From: Hypomesus transpacificus
Lineage: Eukaryota; Chordata; Actinopteri; Osmeriformes; Osmeridae
DNA: 64,000 nucleotides
Direction: 5' to 3'
NCBI RefSeq assembly: GCF_021917145.1
Contig: NC_061071.1
Coordinates: 3,677,689 to 3,741,688 of the forward strand
Below, piece by piece: positions 11,062-24,559 of this stretch. The number at the start of each line of letters is the position of its first letter. Position 1 is the stretch's first letter. A program made the translations under genes and the position numbers. The notes below the pieces were generated by a model. It did no database searches. It worked only from the letters and a program-made list of their open reading frames with translations, and was not told the DNA's origin.

Positions 11062-12569
11062 TGACTTAAAGGTCCTTCAATTTCCCCTCAGTGGCATATT
11101 TTCTTGTGGTGCTTTTTATAGGTATAAAACATCCAATCCCTTGTGCGTGTTGCCCGGTGTTCTGCAATGACAAAGAGAGGGGTCACAGATGAACATGGTC
11201 AATTTAACAAGACAATTCAGGTAACAATTCAATTACGTTTTCAGTGAGTCACTTATGGCACGTTAACACCGGTTTCGTGATTTTAAACACTTCATTAAGG
11301 CGGATATGATTGAAAGGTTGTGAATTATTGGTTAACCATGAGGCCACTCGAAGAAAAAAAAACATGAATGAGTTGCGCAGCTTGCGGCCCGCGTTGTGTG
11401 CAGTGGGCGCGTGCGCTTTGGTCCACACTCGCTGTTGTTCACCCCTCCCCCACCGTCTGGATAACATGGCGCCGCTAAGTCCGCAAACATTAGCATTTCT
11501 TCTCAACAGTACCCTGGCCGCCTGCGCATTATTGAATTTAAATACATTAATGTGTACATTACGTTGCTTGAAATACAATAAAATGAGTACAAGTGGGATC
11601 CGGTCGGGGCAATTTTTAAGAATTGTTCGTCCTACACTGTGCTAAAGCAACGCGGTAGCACTGTGCTTCATGGGTCTGGGTTAGCAAGCTCGCGCAAGAT
11701 AGCTTGTCTCAAAACATGGAAAACTACACCTCGTTTTAGCTAGCTAACGTTGGCTATCGAACATGTCAATTTTGAAACTTGTCAGGTTTTGCCAATATAG
11801 ACTGAAATAATAGCCAATTTGCACAACCCGGCAACAAAATAAGTCCATCTTACATGCCTCAAATTCACATTAGACAAGCTTGTTGTACCTAGCAAGTGTA
11901 GACAACATTAACGTTGTGATCTTTCCCTGTTAGCTGGCTGCTGACTACCCAGTTGCCATGAAATAACTGCATGTACTACGAGTAACTTTGTTGGGGGAAA
12001 AACGAACAATTGACTATTACTTTACTATTGCTAGCATAAGTTGAGCGCTAGTATAAGTAGCTAGCAGGCTTGTTAGCTTTAATAGCATAGTTAGCTAGCT
12101 AAAGCGCGCGGCCTAAACCTGCCCCATGTGCTGCTGCTTTGTTCTGGGGGGCACTTTAACTCACACACCAATGCACACGAAAAAGAGCAGGAAAATTATA
12201 TGTCGAACAAATAAACTTTAATAATTATTTTATTTGCCTCAAACGGACTAAAACATGCAATCGCCCAGAAACACATCTACCCGTATTTTTGAGCGCTGCA
12301 GAGAACCACTGCGAGCGTGCTGCTTTTCAAATCTCCCTCATTCCCACGACTATGGAGGAGAGGGGCTGCCATGCGCCTCTCACGCTACACTGTTTTTATC
12401 ACTAACCTACCTTTTCTAATAGTCAAGTTCGATATCTTAATATATGTGTTAGACAAAAGAAAAAATATACAAAACGGGTTGATTCTTGCGAAAGGATAAA
12501 AACACAACAAACAGACTTCCGTGCCAATAACATGCGCTTAGTAAGATACTCACCAGTGAAATCCACCAT

Positions 12570-12800
12570 CTTCGCTCACTTGCCTGGACTTAACATTTAC
12601 TGTTTCGTCTGAGAAAGAAATCTATCTAACTATGCAATCAACTTTTAACGCACGACAAAGGGAAAATAAACAGCGAAATAGAAAAAGTAAATAGTTATTT
12701 TTAACTATGGGTAGATTTCGGATATTATTGAGGAGTACGAAAGTGGCGCGAAGGCGTCCTGTTCCTAACCATGTGGGTGAATGAAGGGCGGCTCCCTCTG
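12570..12800 (-). promoter_or_regulatory. candidate miR-17-92 promoter with E2F-like site
   Basis: This is the region upstream of the first host exon on the minus strand. It contains CTTCGCGCCA at 12744-12753, a good match to an E2F site, and CATGTG, a non-canonical E-box, near 12769. In mammals the MIR17HG promoter is driven by E2F factors and MYC. Position and motif fit that model, but both motifs are short and could be chance. Confidence 0.4.
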
Positions 12801-15419
12801 AACGTAAATATGAAGCTACAACCCCCAACTCCTTAATTAGCATACAAAAACTACGGTACTTCCGATCCTTACCGTCCACCAATCCAAGAGATAGTACAAA
12901 AGAATAGGAAAAAACGTTTTGAGGCACATTTAGTTGTCCTTCGTCCAACATACCCAAAGAAGGTTGTTTACGACAGTTATGATCTTTCAAATGAATTAAT
13001 CAGTAAGTAGTTAGTAAAACATAAATGATCTCAAGTAGTAGTTAGCTGAATTGGCTGACGCAGTAAATCATGTTTGTTCTTTTATTTTCTTTAATTATTT
13101 AGTTTTACCGTAAGTCAAATAAAGCATTGTAGAATGGTTTTGTGATGGTGTTTTCTGTTACTTTTTAGGCCAACACCAATTCCATTATGCAACCCCCCCC
13201 CCCCCAACTAATTGAGATAGACCCTTGGCTCTCATAGAAAAGAAACTTCTGCTTTAATAAACATGGTGATGGAAATACAGGTGATAGACAATGTGAGGGT
13301 AAGAAAGTGATAGATAATTAGTATGAAGTTAGAAAGCTAAAAATGATTACATTTCTAAAGTGTTTTACAGTTTGTTACATTCACTCTTAATCATTTATCT
13401 TTAGGAATTTTCATGTTGCACTACCAAATATATATTTTTTATTTTGTTGTTTAACTAATCATTTATCGCTGTCAGTATTCAATTATCATAGAAATCTCCA
13501 TAGAACTGTTTGGGGGACTAGACCACACAGAGAAAAGTTCATACAGTTCACCATAATACTGAAAGTCTCGTTCTCCTTGCTTTGCATATTGTAGGAATCA
13601 AATTGGCAAAACTAGTTTGGCATATGTAACCAGTGTCTGAATTCAAGTGAAGGAGTAAAGTTCTTTCCACTCAGTTTCTAAGGAATTGTTTAAAGAAACA
13701 GGGTGTAATGACCTTTGAACAGGTCATCTTGAATATGTCTGTGCATCAAAAAGCATGAGAGAAGAAAACTCAGGTGTGCACTTTGAGTACGTATTTGCAA
13801 CAGCGCTGGGAAGCAATAATGTATGTGAGTTGACCAGCAGAGGGAAGCAATAACCAGTTTACTGTATGAGATTTGGAGTCTTGTGTGGTCTGCTGCCTAA
13901 AGACACACAACCTCCTGACATTGTTTTATTTTGTTAACACGCACTTAAATATGACAGCAACATTTTAGTCATATAACATGAAGTCACAATTACCTAACTT
14001 TTTGCATTTACTAATGCTTGTTCAGTGGCTTCTCAATGTTTTTTTGTATTTTATTGCACACAATTTACTACACACAATTTAGAACTTGTGACTTGTTGAT
14101 GAAATGTGAATCCTACTTTCCCAGCTGCTGAGTGAGTGCTGTTTGTGAACCGCTCTGTTGACCAGGGGGTGGACCTATAAGAGGTTACTTAGCCCCCCTC
14201 TCTCTCCCAACCTCCACAGTCAGCCAATAACAGAAAGACCAGTCCCTTTCCATGTGGCCGGAGGAGGACCTTTCAGGCCCCTCAGCCTCCCTTGGGTCAG
14301 ATCCACCAAAGACTGTCCTTATTAGCCAACCCCCAGACCCATGCGTTTCCCAAACAATAGACCAAGTTTGCAGCCTTCATTTGCTAACATTAAAAGGGAA
14401 AAAAATATTGTGTCTGTGATTTTTCATGATTTGTTTTGACTTTCTGAATGTGTGGTTTTGATGATAGTGTACCATACTTTCTTAGAGTTCTTAGATACTT
14501 GTCTCGTATACATAGTCTATGTACATATTACTTGTCATGCATATCTGTATACCATGTGTATATATGTATATATATAAATTTAAATGTGAGCATCTCAAAC
14601 AAAGCAAAGCAGACATGAATTAAAGCAACATGTGATGCTTTAGATAATACAAAGGAGGTGGTAGGGCATTGGTAGGGTATTTCGCATACTTTCTTTGTTT
14701 TTACCTTCTGTCTAATTTGTATAATTCATCATTACTAAATACAACTAAACTGAAGTGCCATAAGGGGATATCATGTGTATTTCCTACAGTACCATGGTAA
14801 TGGTATTCTGCACAAAGCCGCTTCCGCTGATGCTACGCAACTTGTATTTGTCTCTCTCTCTAAAATGGCTGCACAGAGACAGACTCCTCCCACTCTAGGG
14901 GCCAGGAGCCTGGGGGTTCTGTTTTGTGCTGCCAGTAGAAGCAAGGCTACTATTGTCTATCCATGACCTGGGGGTCAACTGAACTCACCTCGACCTACCC
15001 TGGCCTATTCATCTGTGAAATCTTCGGAGGAGACAAAAACATCTCAAAAGACCTGGGATCACTTTTAGCCTGGGGGGGAGACATATGTAGAGTAAGCAGG
15101 TCTGTTGCTGTTTCAGAATCAGGGTCTCTTTTCAATATATGTGTGTTTCGCTTATTTAAATGAGAGGTTCAAGCTGGTTAAGAGGGTGTAAAATCCATTG
15201 TAAGAATCAATCCAAGAATCAAGTGTTTCGTTTAAACTTTAAGTAAATGAAATGAGAAAGCACATTCAATAATATTGAATTGGGATGTATGCATTTGTTA
15301 TTTTTCAGATTGCATGAAGCAGTTGAAAAACATGCAGTTGAGAAAGATGTACTTCATTGTACAATAATTTATATTTTATCAACATTCTCTGAATACAATG
15401 AAGGATGGTGTTGAAATAG
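12801..15419. other. intergenic, no gene recognised
   Basis: This AT-rich stretch lies between the microRNA host and the inferred 3' end of efnb2. It has a poly-C run near 13191 and short AT-rich patches near 14560. No open frame resembles a known protein. It may include conserved non-coding elements, which cannot be judged from one sequence. Confidence 0.6.
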
Positions 15420-15425
15420 TTTATT
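15420..15425 (-). terminator. efnb2: candidate poly(A) signal, efnb2
   Basis: Minus-strand AATAAA lies 1.8 kb past the ephrin-B2 stop codon. A 3' UTR of this length is ordinary for ephrin-B genes. It was chosen by position only, and other weaker signals exist between 15.4 and 17.2 kb. Confidence 0.35.
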
Positions 15426-17235
15426 TTGTCTTCATTTGAAACCAACATTCTCCTTCTATAAGAACTTTGAAGACAAGTTTCCCTAGTGGAGCTACCTCAT
15501 GGAAGCTGACAGGTTGAAAATGTGAGGCATGATGTGGCTGGAGGAGCATGAAACGTGCTTGCACATGGTTGCCAGGTTTGGTACCACAAGAGAAACCTCT
15601 AGGCTCGATACCACAGGGCTGCCACATCTTGTGAGCACTGAACAGCATCAAAGACATGTGAGACCATACTGCCTTTTTCTACTTAAAATATCAGAACCGT
15701 TCTATTTTGTCACATTTGACCAAATAACGTGAGTCATAGAAAAAATAAAAGTCATTGGTCGAGGTAATTGTGTTCAGTCTGTTGCTTTTGTTCCCAGTTG
15801 CCTTAATACAAAGCAGAGGAGGTAATCAACGTAAATAGTTTTGCAGATATACATACACATTCAGTACAGATTATGAGCACGCCTTTGTACATGTACCGCT
15901 GTAGCACAAAAACATGAAGACATGTTTTCAAGTAGTCCTTTATGAGAAGCATTTCTTTTCTACATCTAGCTGTAGAAAGAGATACATACATAGCTGTGGC
16001 TGCTGTCCTGCTGTCCATTTAGGTTGGATATTCAGGATAGTAAAACCTACGAGACGTTGGTTCTGGTACTGTGCACACGAGATAGAATGATAGTCTGTAT
16101 CATCTTAATGTCCCAAGTGTTCCATTAGAGGGGTAATGGACTGTCGTACTGTCACTGAGAGAGAGAAAAAACACATGCTTTAATTATTCGTTTCTTTTAC
16201 TGGTGGGTGCTGAAGTTTATGATGCATACAAGCTATTTAGAAACCAGCTCATCTGTTCAACTCCTTCTATGTTCTTGGTCAACTTGTGTCTATGGACCTA
16301 GTGCTACCGATAAAGTTGTGTGAATGATTGATCTTGTAAAAAAAAAACGTTACAGTGGTCAGGTAAACCTGAAGTGCAAATATCTATGAATTTGAGAAGG
16401 AAAAGGATAAAACAACTGTTCTGTCAGACCAAGGTGTTCACGATAGGGTAATTCATGATTCACATGTGGAAAAAGTGTATCCTGAGTCAGAATGAAAACA
16501 ATTTTACTTTTGACTCCACAAAAGGTAAAATTCTGGCATTACGTCACACCCACATGACAAGAAAAGAAGAAACATTCAAATTTTCCTAAGTGAAAATATA
16601 GGCTTATTTCCCTCAAACTTCATTGTGCTCTTCTGACTGGGTGTATGACTGTTGCCCAAAAAATACATAACTTCAACCACAAATAAAAGTCCCACATTAG
16701 CAGCATTGAGAGGTGGCAAACGTTGGCTTAACACAGCAAACATTTGATCAGAAAGCTAAAGCCAAACATAGAATAGATAAACTACAGTCCAGTAGTACAT
16801 CAGAGGTGAAGTTGCTCTTGTACAGAGTTTCTAAAACATCCCTCACAGGAAATAAAAGTGGAGCCCAGATGATTTACTAGCTCTCTGAGATGATATCCTT
16901 TCTATCGACCAGACCTACTCCCAGGGGCTCCACCTGCACTGACCTGTGAGGAACCCTCTCATAAAGGTAATGAAGAAACCAATGAAGTCCAGTCAGATAC
17001 AATCAAGTCTTACCAACAACAGCACACACCACATAGTACCAACAGAGAACGAGTTCTTTCCCTTAGGTGCTCAGTAGAGATCCTTTTCCACATATTCTCT
17101 TTTTCCCTTTAATGTTCTTTGTTCAATTATGGTCTAACAATCCGTATTTAGCGGATGCACCTGGATCAGAGGCTCCCCCCCCTCCCTCCTTATACACTGA
17201 CCCCGCCCACTGACAGGAAGTCCTGCCCAGGCCAC

Positions 17236-19810
17236 TCAGACCTTGTAGTAGATGTTTGTAGGACTCTGGGGGGGTATTTCCTGCACGATGTAGACAGGTG
17301 GTCCATAGTCACCGCTCACACGCTCGTAGTGACGGCAGAACATGCTCTCAGATGGCCGCAGCGGGAACACAATGTCACTGGGGTCTGAGTCGTGGTCGCT
17401 GCTGTCACCGCTGCCCCGCTTGGGCATCGCCAGGGTGTTGAGGGACATGGAGGCCGACTGCTGGCCTTCAGGGATGCAGTGTCGCCGCTGGCGCCTCCAC
17501 AGCAGGACCAGAAGAACCACAACGATGACAGTAATAATGATCCCCCCGCCCCAGACGACACCCATGAACACTACCGTGTCCGAGCCAACAGAGTGTGGTG
17601 AGTCTCCACCTTTTGTCTCAGTTGTCTCCGCTGCCCCGTCTGTTGGGCCGTCTGGGAAAGAGGGCGAATGGGAGTTTATGCAAGGATACAGTCAGCATTA
17701 TTTTGGGGAAACAATATGTAAATGATTGTACTGTCAATGTGGAAAAATAACAACTGATGTTTACAATTGATGTGCGACCCACTGTTTTTGCTCACTGCAT
17801 CATTTTTTTTTGTGGAGGGGCCCTGGCTACCAGACTTGGGTTTTTTGGGGGGGTATCTGGTAGGAGATTCCTGTGGGGTTGATGGTGGGTCAGATGGACC
17901 TGGAAAGTGAAATACAGATAAGTGACTGTGCTCAACAATGAAACAGACAGACAATCTGAACCAAACCAGTGTTTGCATGTTACACTAAAATAGGTTTAGG
18001 ATGCTTAGAATAACAAGCTGCATGCAATCTAAATTGGAGATTTGGGGATATTCATGAGAGTAATCCCTCCAACATTAGGATTGCAGATTAAAGAGAAAAT
18101 TCTACAACTTATTAAACCATGCACAATAGCAGATATTATTGCCTTACATTACAACATCTAGTTGCAATGCAGTTTTTGTAACATTAATATGTGTTTATAA
18201 CCTTAATGTATGTTCCCAAATGGAAATAAAATCCAATTCCATCTATAGCATGACTCACATAATCTCACAGGAAATCAATAGGTTGGAAGAATGCTAACTG
18301 AAGTAGAAGTTCAAATGTACTCTGCTCTAACTCCTCTAACTATAACTTCTTTAAATAACTAATCTTGCATATGACACATAAAGATGGACTCTGACAGCCA
18401 CTCTGACACACACATACACACTCACAGACACACACACATAAATACTTACTTTGGCCCACCCTCAGGACCAGCTTCATGGATTTGGCTCTGCATACCCCTC
18501 CATTAGTGTTATCCAGTCCATGCAACGACCCAGTGGATGTAGCTGATAGAGCACCAGACATAAATTGGTGTTAGTAAATCCTATCCATACATTTGTTAAG
18601 CCATTGCCTTCAGGAAGTAATGACCTCCCTTTTAATGAAGGGAATATATTGTATATGGTAAAACAAAAACAACAACTTCCTTGCTTGTTCATAGTTAAAG
18701 TGTGTTGATAGGGGGTCAAGCAAGATTCATTCGCACATATCACTCACAAACAAACACAATAAACTCGCCACCGGAATGAAATTGGTGGGCTATTAGAAGA
18801 CCTCTCACATACACACGTACACTCTTATTAGGACCATTTAGGTCAGATAACAATGTATTGCAGGCTACAAGCTAGGTTGCCAGGAAAGCTCACGTCAAAT
18901 CTGTCTGATGCTGTTACAAAGCCTTGTGTGATTTGGGGCATGTAAGCTCCTAGAATCACAGAGGCCGGCGCTGCGGAGCGTGCTGTCAGAACGTGGTGAG
19001 GTAGATGAGGGGTAAAGTTACATGGTAAGACTTGCTCTCCCTCTCACGCAACACTAGGCTCTCAGAGAGTGGTTGACCAACACAGCCCCAGCAACAAGGT
19101 CGCCTTTGACATTCATTAGAGCTGACAAACTGGGAGGGGAGTAAGAGAAGATGGCCTTCACGGAGAGAAATCGAAAGCATAGACTGAAATTCTTGGTTAC
19201 CTGTGTGTGACCTGTGACAACACTGTCCAAAAATGAATAAGGTGGAGATGCTATGAAAGAGCAACTGGCTGTTACCATGTTGGTCTACACTGAGCAGAGG
19301 AACAATGCTGTGTCATCCATAAGTGCATTTGAAATATAACTGAACATTTCGCTGCCCTTATCTGGATACAGTTTCTTTCCATTTTAAGGGGCACCATGGT
19401 ATGTGTAGATGTAATTTACAAGACTTCAGAAGACTTGCAGATTCTGGCTTGAAAATGCTTTCAGAGAGCAGTACAAAAAGCTCTACGTACATGTGATGTA
19501 ATAGTCTCTTCCCCGGAGGAATTCCAGACCCCAGAGGTTAGGGCTGAACTCCTGGAACTTGAAGGTGAACTTGACATCTCTGTTGGGCTTGTCGCAGTTG
19601 AGCAGTGGTGTGTCTGATTTGTCAATGCTGCATCTCTCCAGCTGACTGCGGGTCACCAGGTACACCCGATGGTACTCGCCCGTCCCCCCAACACCCCCAA
19701 CCCTCGCCCGGGGGCACACAATGTCCATCTTGTCCCCAATCTGGGGGTAGAGGACCAGACCCTGGCCTGGAGTAAATCTAAGAAAAATATGAGAGAGAGA
19801 GAGAGAGAGA

Positions 19811-19876
<66 letters not shown>

Positions 19877-20355
19877 AACAGAGAGACAGAGACAGAGACA
19901 GAGACAGAGACAGAGAGTTGGCCAGTGTTATTTTATGTTATTATAGTTGTTTGACATGCCATGATTCAGGTTTTTAATGCTAATTCATTTTAACAGGTTT
20001 CTACATTTTATTTTGTGACGTGTTGCAAGTCAGTCAAAACCTTTTATTGGATTTGTTCATTACAATTAACATTTAGCAACGTTGTGGACACAAATTCATA
20101 ATTTCGTTTGGGAGAAATTATGAGAGAATTTCAAAGAGTAATTTATTATTATTTATTTTGTCTAACTGATAAACTAACTAACTAACTGACTAAAAAATTA
20201 ATCATTCATAATTTAAATTAACGGTGGTTTCTGGACCAACTTTTAGCTACTTACTTTGTATTAGAGGTATTCCAATAAAGAGAGTCCAGAACGATGGCAT
20301 GGCATGAACAAATAACGATAATCAAAATACCCAAACTCCATATGGACTTCCCCAT
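17236..20355 (-). CDS. efnb2: ephrin-B2, complete five-exon CDS
   Basis: Ephrin-B2 is a transmembrane ligand for Eph receptors (EPHB4 and others) that signals in both directions in vessels, neurons and somites. Exons are 20255-20355, 19491-19777, 18450-18542, 17783-17899 and 17236-17651; all phases agree and give about 337 residues (human about 333). Exon 1 encodes a signal peptide then [10 protein letters not shown]. Exon 2 has [21 protein letters not shown] and [14 protein letters not shown], the receptor-binding domain. Exon 3 has [17 protein letters not shown]. Exon 5 has a transmembrane helix (about [15 protein letters not shown]), basic stop-transfer residues, conserved tail tyrosines ([10 protein letters not shown]) and the C-terminal PDZ ligand YYKV. 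Wording is closest to EFNB2 rather than EFNB1 or EFNB3; the a or b teleost copy is unresolved. The exon 4 donor (ACA/gtgggt) was chosen by phase and is the least certain junction. Confidence 0.93.
19787..19916. repeat. GA microsatellite in efnb2 intron 1
   Basis: A GA run followed by a GACAGA array lies directly upstream of efnb2 exon 2 on the coding strand, that is, within a few bases of the acceptor. On the coding strand it forms a long TC-rich pyrimidine tract before the splice site. Confidence 0.9.
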
Positions 20356-23300
20356 TACACGACAAAGGCACAATATCATAAAATATGAAAGAAATGGAAG
20401 CAATTCTTCAGCATTGTTATATCCCCTAACTTTCCATTTGCACGTTGAATGACTAATTGCAATAATAATTGTAAATAAACCTCAAAACTGTCCCCAAAAG
20501 ACGACATTGTCAGTGAAATATAAAAATCATGATGTTGACCAATAGCAGATCAAATACAAAAAGGTAAATCCAAACATGAATCCGACCTTAAACCCATTCC
20601 AGTGAATTTGGATTTATTCTGAAATCGTTGGCCAAGTGAAACAGTATAGGTCCGCCCATGTCATGGACTGCGTGTAGTGGCGTCGTTTTAGCTAACCGCT
20701 CACTACCACACACGTCCCTGCTGTGACTTTTGGTGTCTGTTAACCTCCAAAACCCTCTTCAATGTAGGAGCAAAAATGTGCATTAAATTTGGCACGAACA
20801 AACGTATTGAAATAAAAATCTGTTGAAGTTTAATGCCTCATTAAAAAAAGACACAATCGTTTCGATTAATCAGCTTTATTGAGACGCTTTACAGTAGGCT
20901 AATCCAGACTATTTTGAACAATTTCATCATGCAATCAAACAGAAAACACCAGAAAGACTTGTTTGCGTTCAATACAGAAACATATGTTATCTCATGTTTT
21001 ACTTGTGTTATTATTCCATTTGCTCGTAAATTTATGGTTGAAAATAAAAATATAAGAAAAAACGACAAACAAAGACAGAAATAAATGTAACATGTTGAAA
21101 TGGATCAGTTATTTTTGCAGTGACAGCTCTCAAACAAAAGAAAGAGCAGATATAATCCTGCTGACTGGAGAGAGAGGTATTGGTGTGAATGCTGCTACGT
21201 TGGAGTTTGTACTTCAGTCACCCCAGTCATGGACAGCATTAACACCACACAATATGTCATGGTTGTGGATAACTGGCTCAGAAACCAATGGCTATAGGGG
21301 AAGTGACAAGAAAAGAGAGTGAGTGAGAGAGAGAAACAGACAGAGAGAGAGAGCAAAACAGAGAGAGAGCAAACAGAGAAAATGTTTGTGTGCACATGTG
21401 CGTCTGTGTGTGATGGAGAGTGCACAAGTGCATTTCTTAAGTGCGTGTGCATTCACATGCATGTACCTGTGTGTGTGTTACACTTTGCTTAGTTACATTT
21501 CCTTCCCAGAAAGCAGTGCTAGCTGTAGCAGACTGACCCCAGAGCAGGGATAATGCTAACATGGTAGGTGTCTATTAGAGAACAACCCCTATCACGATTA
21601 GCATTAACCCCACCATGGGACACAACTGGACTGGCAACTGTCAGCTTTACGCTCCCTGCAGTGAAGAGAGGGACTTGGAGATGTGGCGACATCACATCAA
21701 ATGATCTGCAGGGGGTGAGAAATATGCACATGTGATGTGATGCATCACTGTTAGAGAGTAAAGCAGAGTGACTAACAGATTCAACGAGGTACTCAGTCCA
21801 AATCACAGTCAGTGGGACACTTGACACAGGACAGGACAACAGTGGAAACACAGGAAACATCAAACATGTTTTCCCATTTATCAGTCTGTTTACTGCTGAA
21901 CCAACACACCAATTTATAATATTCTGCTGAACATATCCTCATTAATGAAGGATTTCCGTACTTTCAGTACTCTAGTTCTATTTTAGCCTTTACTCTATGT
22001 GCCTTGTATTCTTCTGTTCTGAGTCCCATTCTTTGATAGTCTTTTTTATCTAGTCTACCTTTGAAAGATAAAATGTACAATTTGCTCACACATCCATTCA
22101 TATTCTGAAGTAAAGGAGGAACAATTATCTGAGCACTGCTGTACATTTTGAGCTCCAGATATGTGGAGCACAGCTGTGGCCCCCCTCACTGTTCTACAAT
22201 GATCTTGCCAGTGGCATACTGTGATAGCAGATTTAGGTACAAAAATGATTATTACATATTCCTCCACACATACTTTCCACAAACACTTTATCTGAGTTCA
22301 GTTCAAAAGGTTTGTTTTTTGCAGAACTCTCAGAAAATCTTTTGAGAATTATTGAACCCAATACTTGGTTGGTTACCCAAAATTGCAAAAGCAAATGGTT
22401 TCCAGCTAAAAGGAAAGTCACAATTTCATAACTGATGACTGATTTAATGAATTATCTTAATTCATGTATCAACCAAAGCAAGTAGTGGTATGACACTGAA
22501 AAAGCCTAAATAAGAGGTTTATCAAAAAAGGATTTGATAACCCCACAGGTTCTTGGTGGAATGTAAGCACAAGGCTGTAGATAATGTGATGTCATGTGTC
22601 TGTGTGTATTACATTTTACCTTCAATAGACTTCCTCCCTCAGGATGCTGAACACTTCCTTTATCAACGTATTCCTCCATAAGTGCAGAAACCCTTCTCAA
22701 CGCCTAAACTCTCTCTGTCTCTCATTGGTAAATGACAAGCTTGTCTGTATCTCCTTTATATAGTGTATAGTGTGACTCATTTAAATTCCCCTTCCACGGA
22801 AAGTCAAGGGTGAGGTGTAGAGTGCCATGCGTGTGTCAGTGATAAGTTTAAAAGACAAGTGAAAAAACACATGATCTAATCTATGTGCCAGCAAACACAA
22901 TGCCAAGATACAATAACATTTTACAGTGTTATTTCAATTACTTCTAAGATTATGATTATGACCATTGGTATTAAATAAATGAGTCTCTGAATTTCTGTTA
23001 TGACATGGGAAGTTCTGACATTGTATTATAATAATGATAGTGAGGAAGAAAATGATGAGTTTGTCAGTTCAAGCTGGGGATTTTACAGCGAGAGGTTTGG
23101 TCAGACCCCTCTCTGCAAATGACTGGCCTGTACATGCTGCACCCTTTCTCATATCTAAGATGTTGCCTGGATTGACCCAGAATTTAGCTTCCCCTTCGAT
23201 GTGTCTCCATGGTAGCCTAACAATCATCAATGCTACTCATATCTGGATAGCTAAGGTACATTCCCTTTGCACTCACACCTGTCTTGCTTCAGAATGAACA

Positions 23301-24559
23301 GCACACTCATTTCCATGTTCTCTTTGGTTTCTATTCACTTATTCAGGACATGTGCCAATGCTAGGTCATGATCATTTATTTTGTACAATAGATTTTACAT
23401 GACTTAGAACTCAACCGTTGGATAACTTTGAGATTAACTAAAGTGAAAGTGGAGCAGTTCAGATTGAAAGTATATTTTGCCAAACAAAAGTGAAATCATT
23501 AGTATCACTACAATACAACAGGATTTTAGGTATTCTGAAAGTGTTAACAGTCAACAACAAATAGTAAAAGGAGGGAGAAGAATTTAAGGAACTAAAGAGG
23601 GTGGGGGAGACTCAGATACATTAGGGACCCTCCCTGGCAGTTGGGAAATTCAAGGTCAACCACACATACAATGAGGCATGGCTCTCAGTTCGAGGCATCG
23701 CATTGTTCTTGCCACAGTTTCACACAAGCTCTCCCTCTCAGACAAACATTTGTTTTGCCCTACTGACTAGAAATGAGTACAACTTTCATTTCTGCCACGC
23801 AAAAAAATTGAAGAAACTGCAACTCAACAGAAATTCTAACAATATGCTGAACTGAAATTACGGTGAAAGTTAGTCTAGACTTTACAGTATTTCATTCTTG
23901 AAATGTCTATGAGCCTTCATTCTCCACGTGGGCACTCCGCTGTCTTTTCCTGTCATACGTGGGTCGCACTTTATAGAGCACACATGAGATACAATTTCCT
24001 GTTACCCATATTGTACGTCATGACTTTTTTTGTATGTGTTTGTGATTGTGTGTGTTTGGCAGGTCCATCACCAGTACTCTGTGAATAAAAGAAGCAGTAC
24101 TGAGGGGAAATACACAGAGAGGAAATTACCAATCCACACATACTGATTCACACAGCCTCCAAAACCATGACCCCACAAATTATTTTGATATCTGTTTGAT
24201 ACTACACTGGAAACAGCACACTCAGCTCTCTTTAAGATGATAATTGCAAGGATTTTTCAAACTTCCTACTGCATTTATATTGAGTTCCAACTTTCAAATA
24301 GCCACAAGGTTGTGTACTCCTTAATCTTGAAAAGAACCCATCTGTGAGTGCCCACTTTCATTTTCACTCACTCATCGAGTTTGGCTGTCAAACCAAGACT
24401 GGGCATCATGAGAAAAGAGATCCAGTATCTGCTCAGGGTTTGTGGCAGCACTGTGGCGGTGAGGGGGTTGCAATCTCCTGCATCTGAGTCACATTATGTG
24501 TAAGACGGGGGATTTGGAGAAGAGGGGTTTGTCCATAAGAGGGCAGAATTCCCAGTATT
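20356..24559. other. intergenic, no gene recognised
   Basis: This stretch lies upstream of efnb2 and should include its promoter. A minus-strand AATAAA near 20875 is not followed upstream by any recognisable minus-strand coding exon, so I attach no gene to it. GA-rich patches occur near 21320-21375. No protein-like frame was found on either strand. Confidence 0.55.

Larger units (their letters stand above)
10060..12600 (-). ncRNA. mir17hg: miR-17-92 host transcript (MIR17HG-like)
   Basis: A minus-strand primary transcript is inferred from the microRNA cluster it must contain. A strong donor (CACTG/gtgagtatc, last exon base 12554) follows a short exon, and a good acceptor (gtcattgcag, first exon base 11161) lies about 100 bases before the miR-17 hairpin, so a 1.4-kb intron can be removed. 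All six hairpins then fall in the second exon. A minus-strand AATAAA lies at 10078-10083, about 150 bases past miR-92a. A short frame could start at the ATG at 12569 (MVDFT), cross the splice in phase and stop after about 28 residues; it has no recognisable homology and I treat it as non-coding. The transcription start is not known, so the right end is approximate. Confidence 0.65.

Noticed and set aside
11249-11645. Overlapping frames of about 110 residues on both strands upstream of miR-17
   Set aside because: No recognisable homology, mirror frames of one GC-richer patch, and they lie inside the putative host intron.
20870-21100. A minus-strand gene ending near the AATAAA at about 20875
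   Set aside because: No coding exon with any family resemblance was found on that strand between 20.9 and 28 kb.
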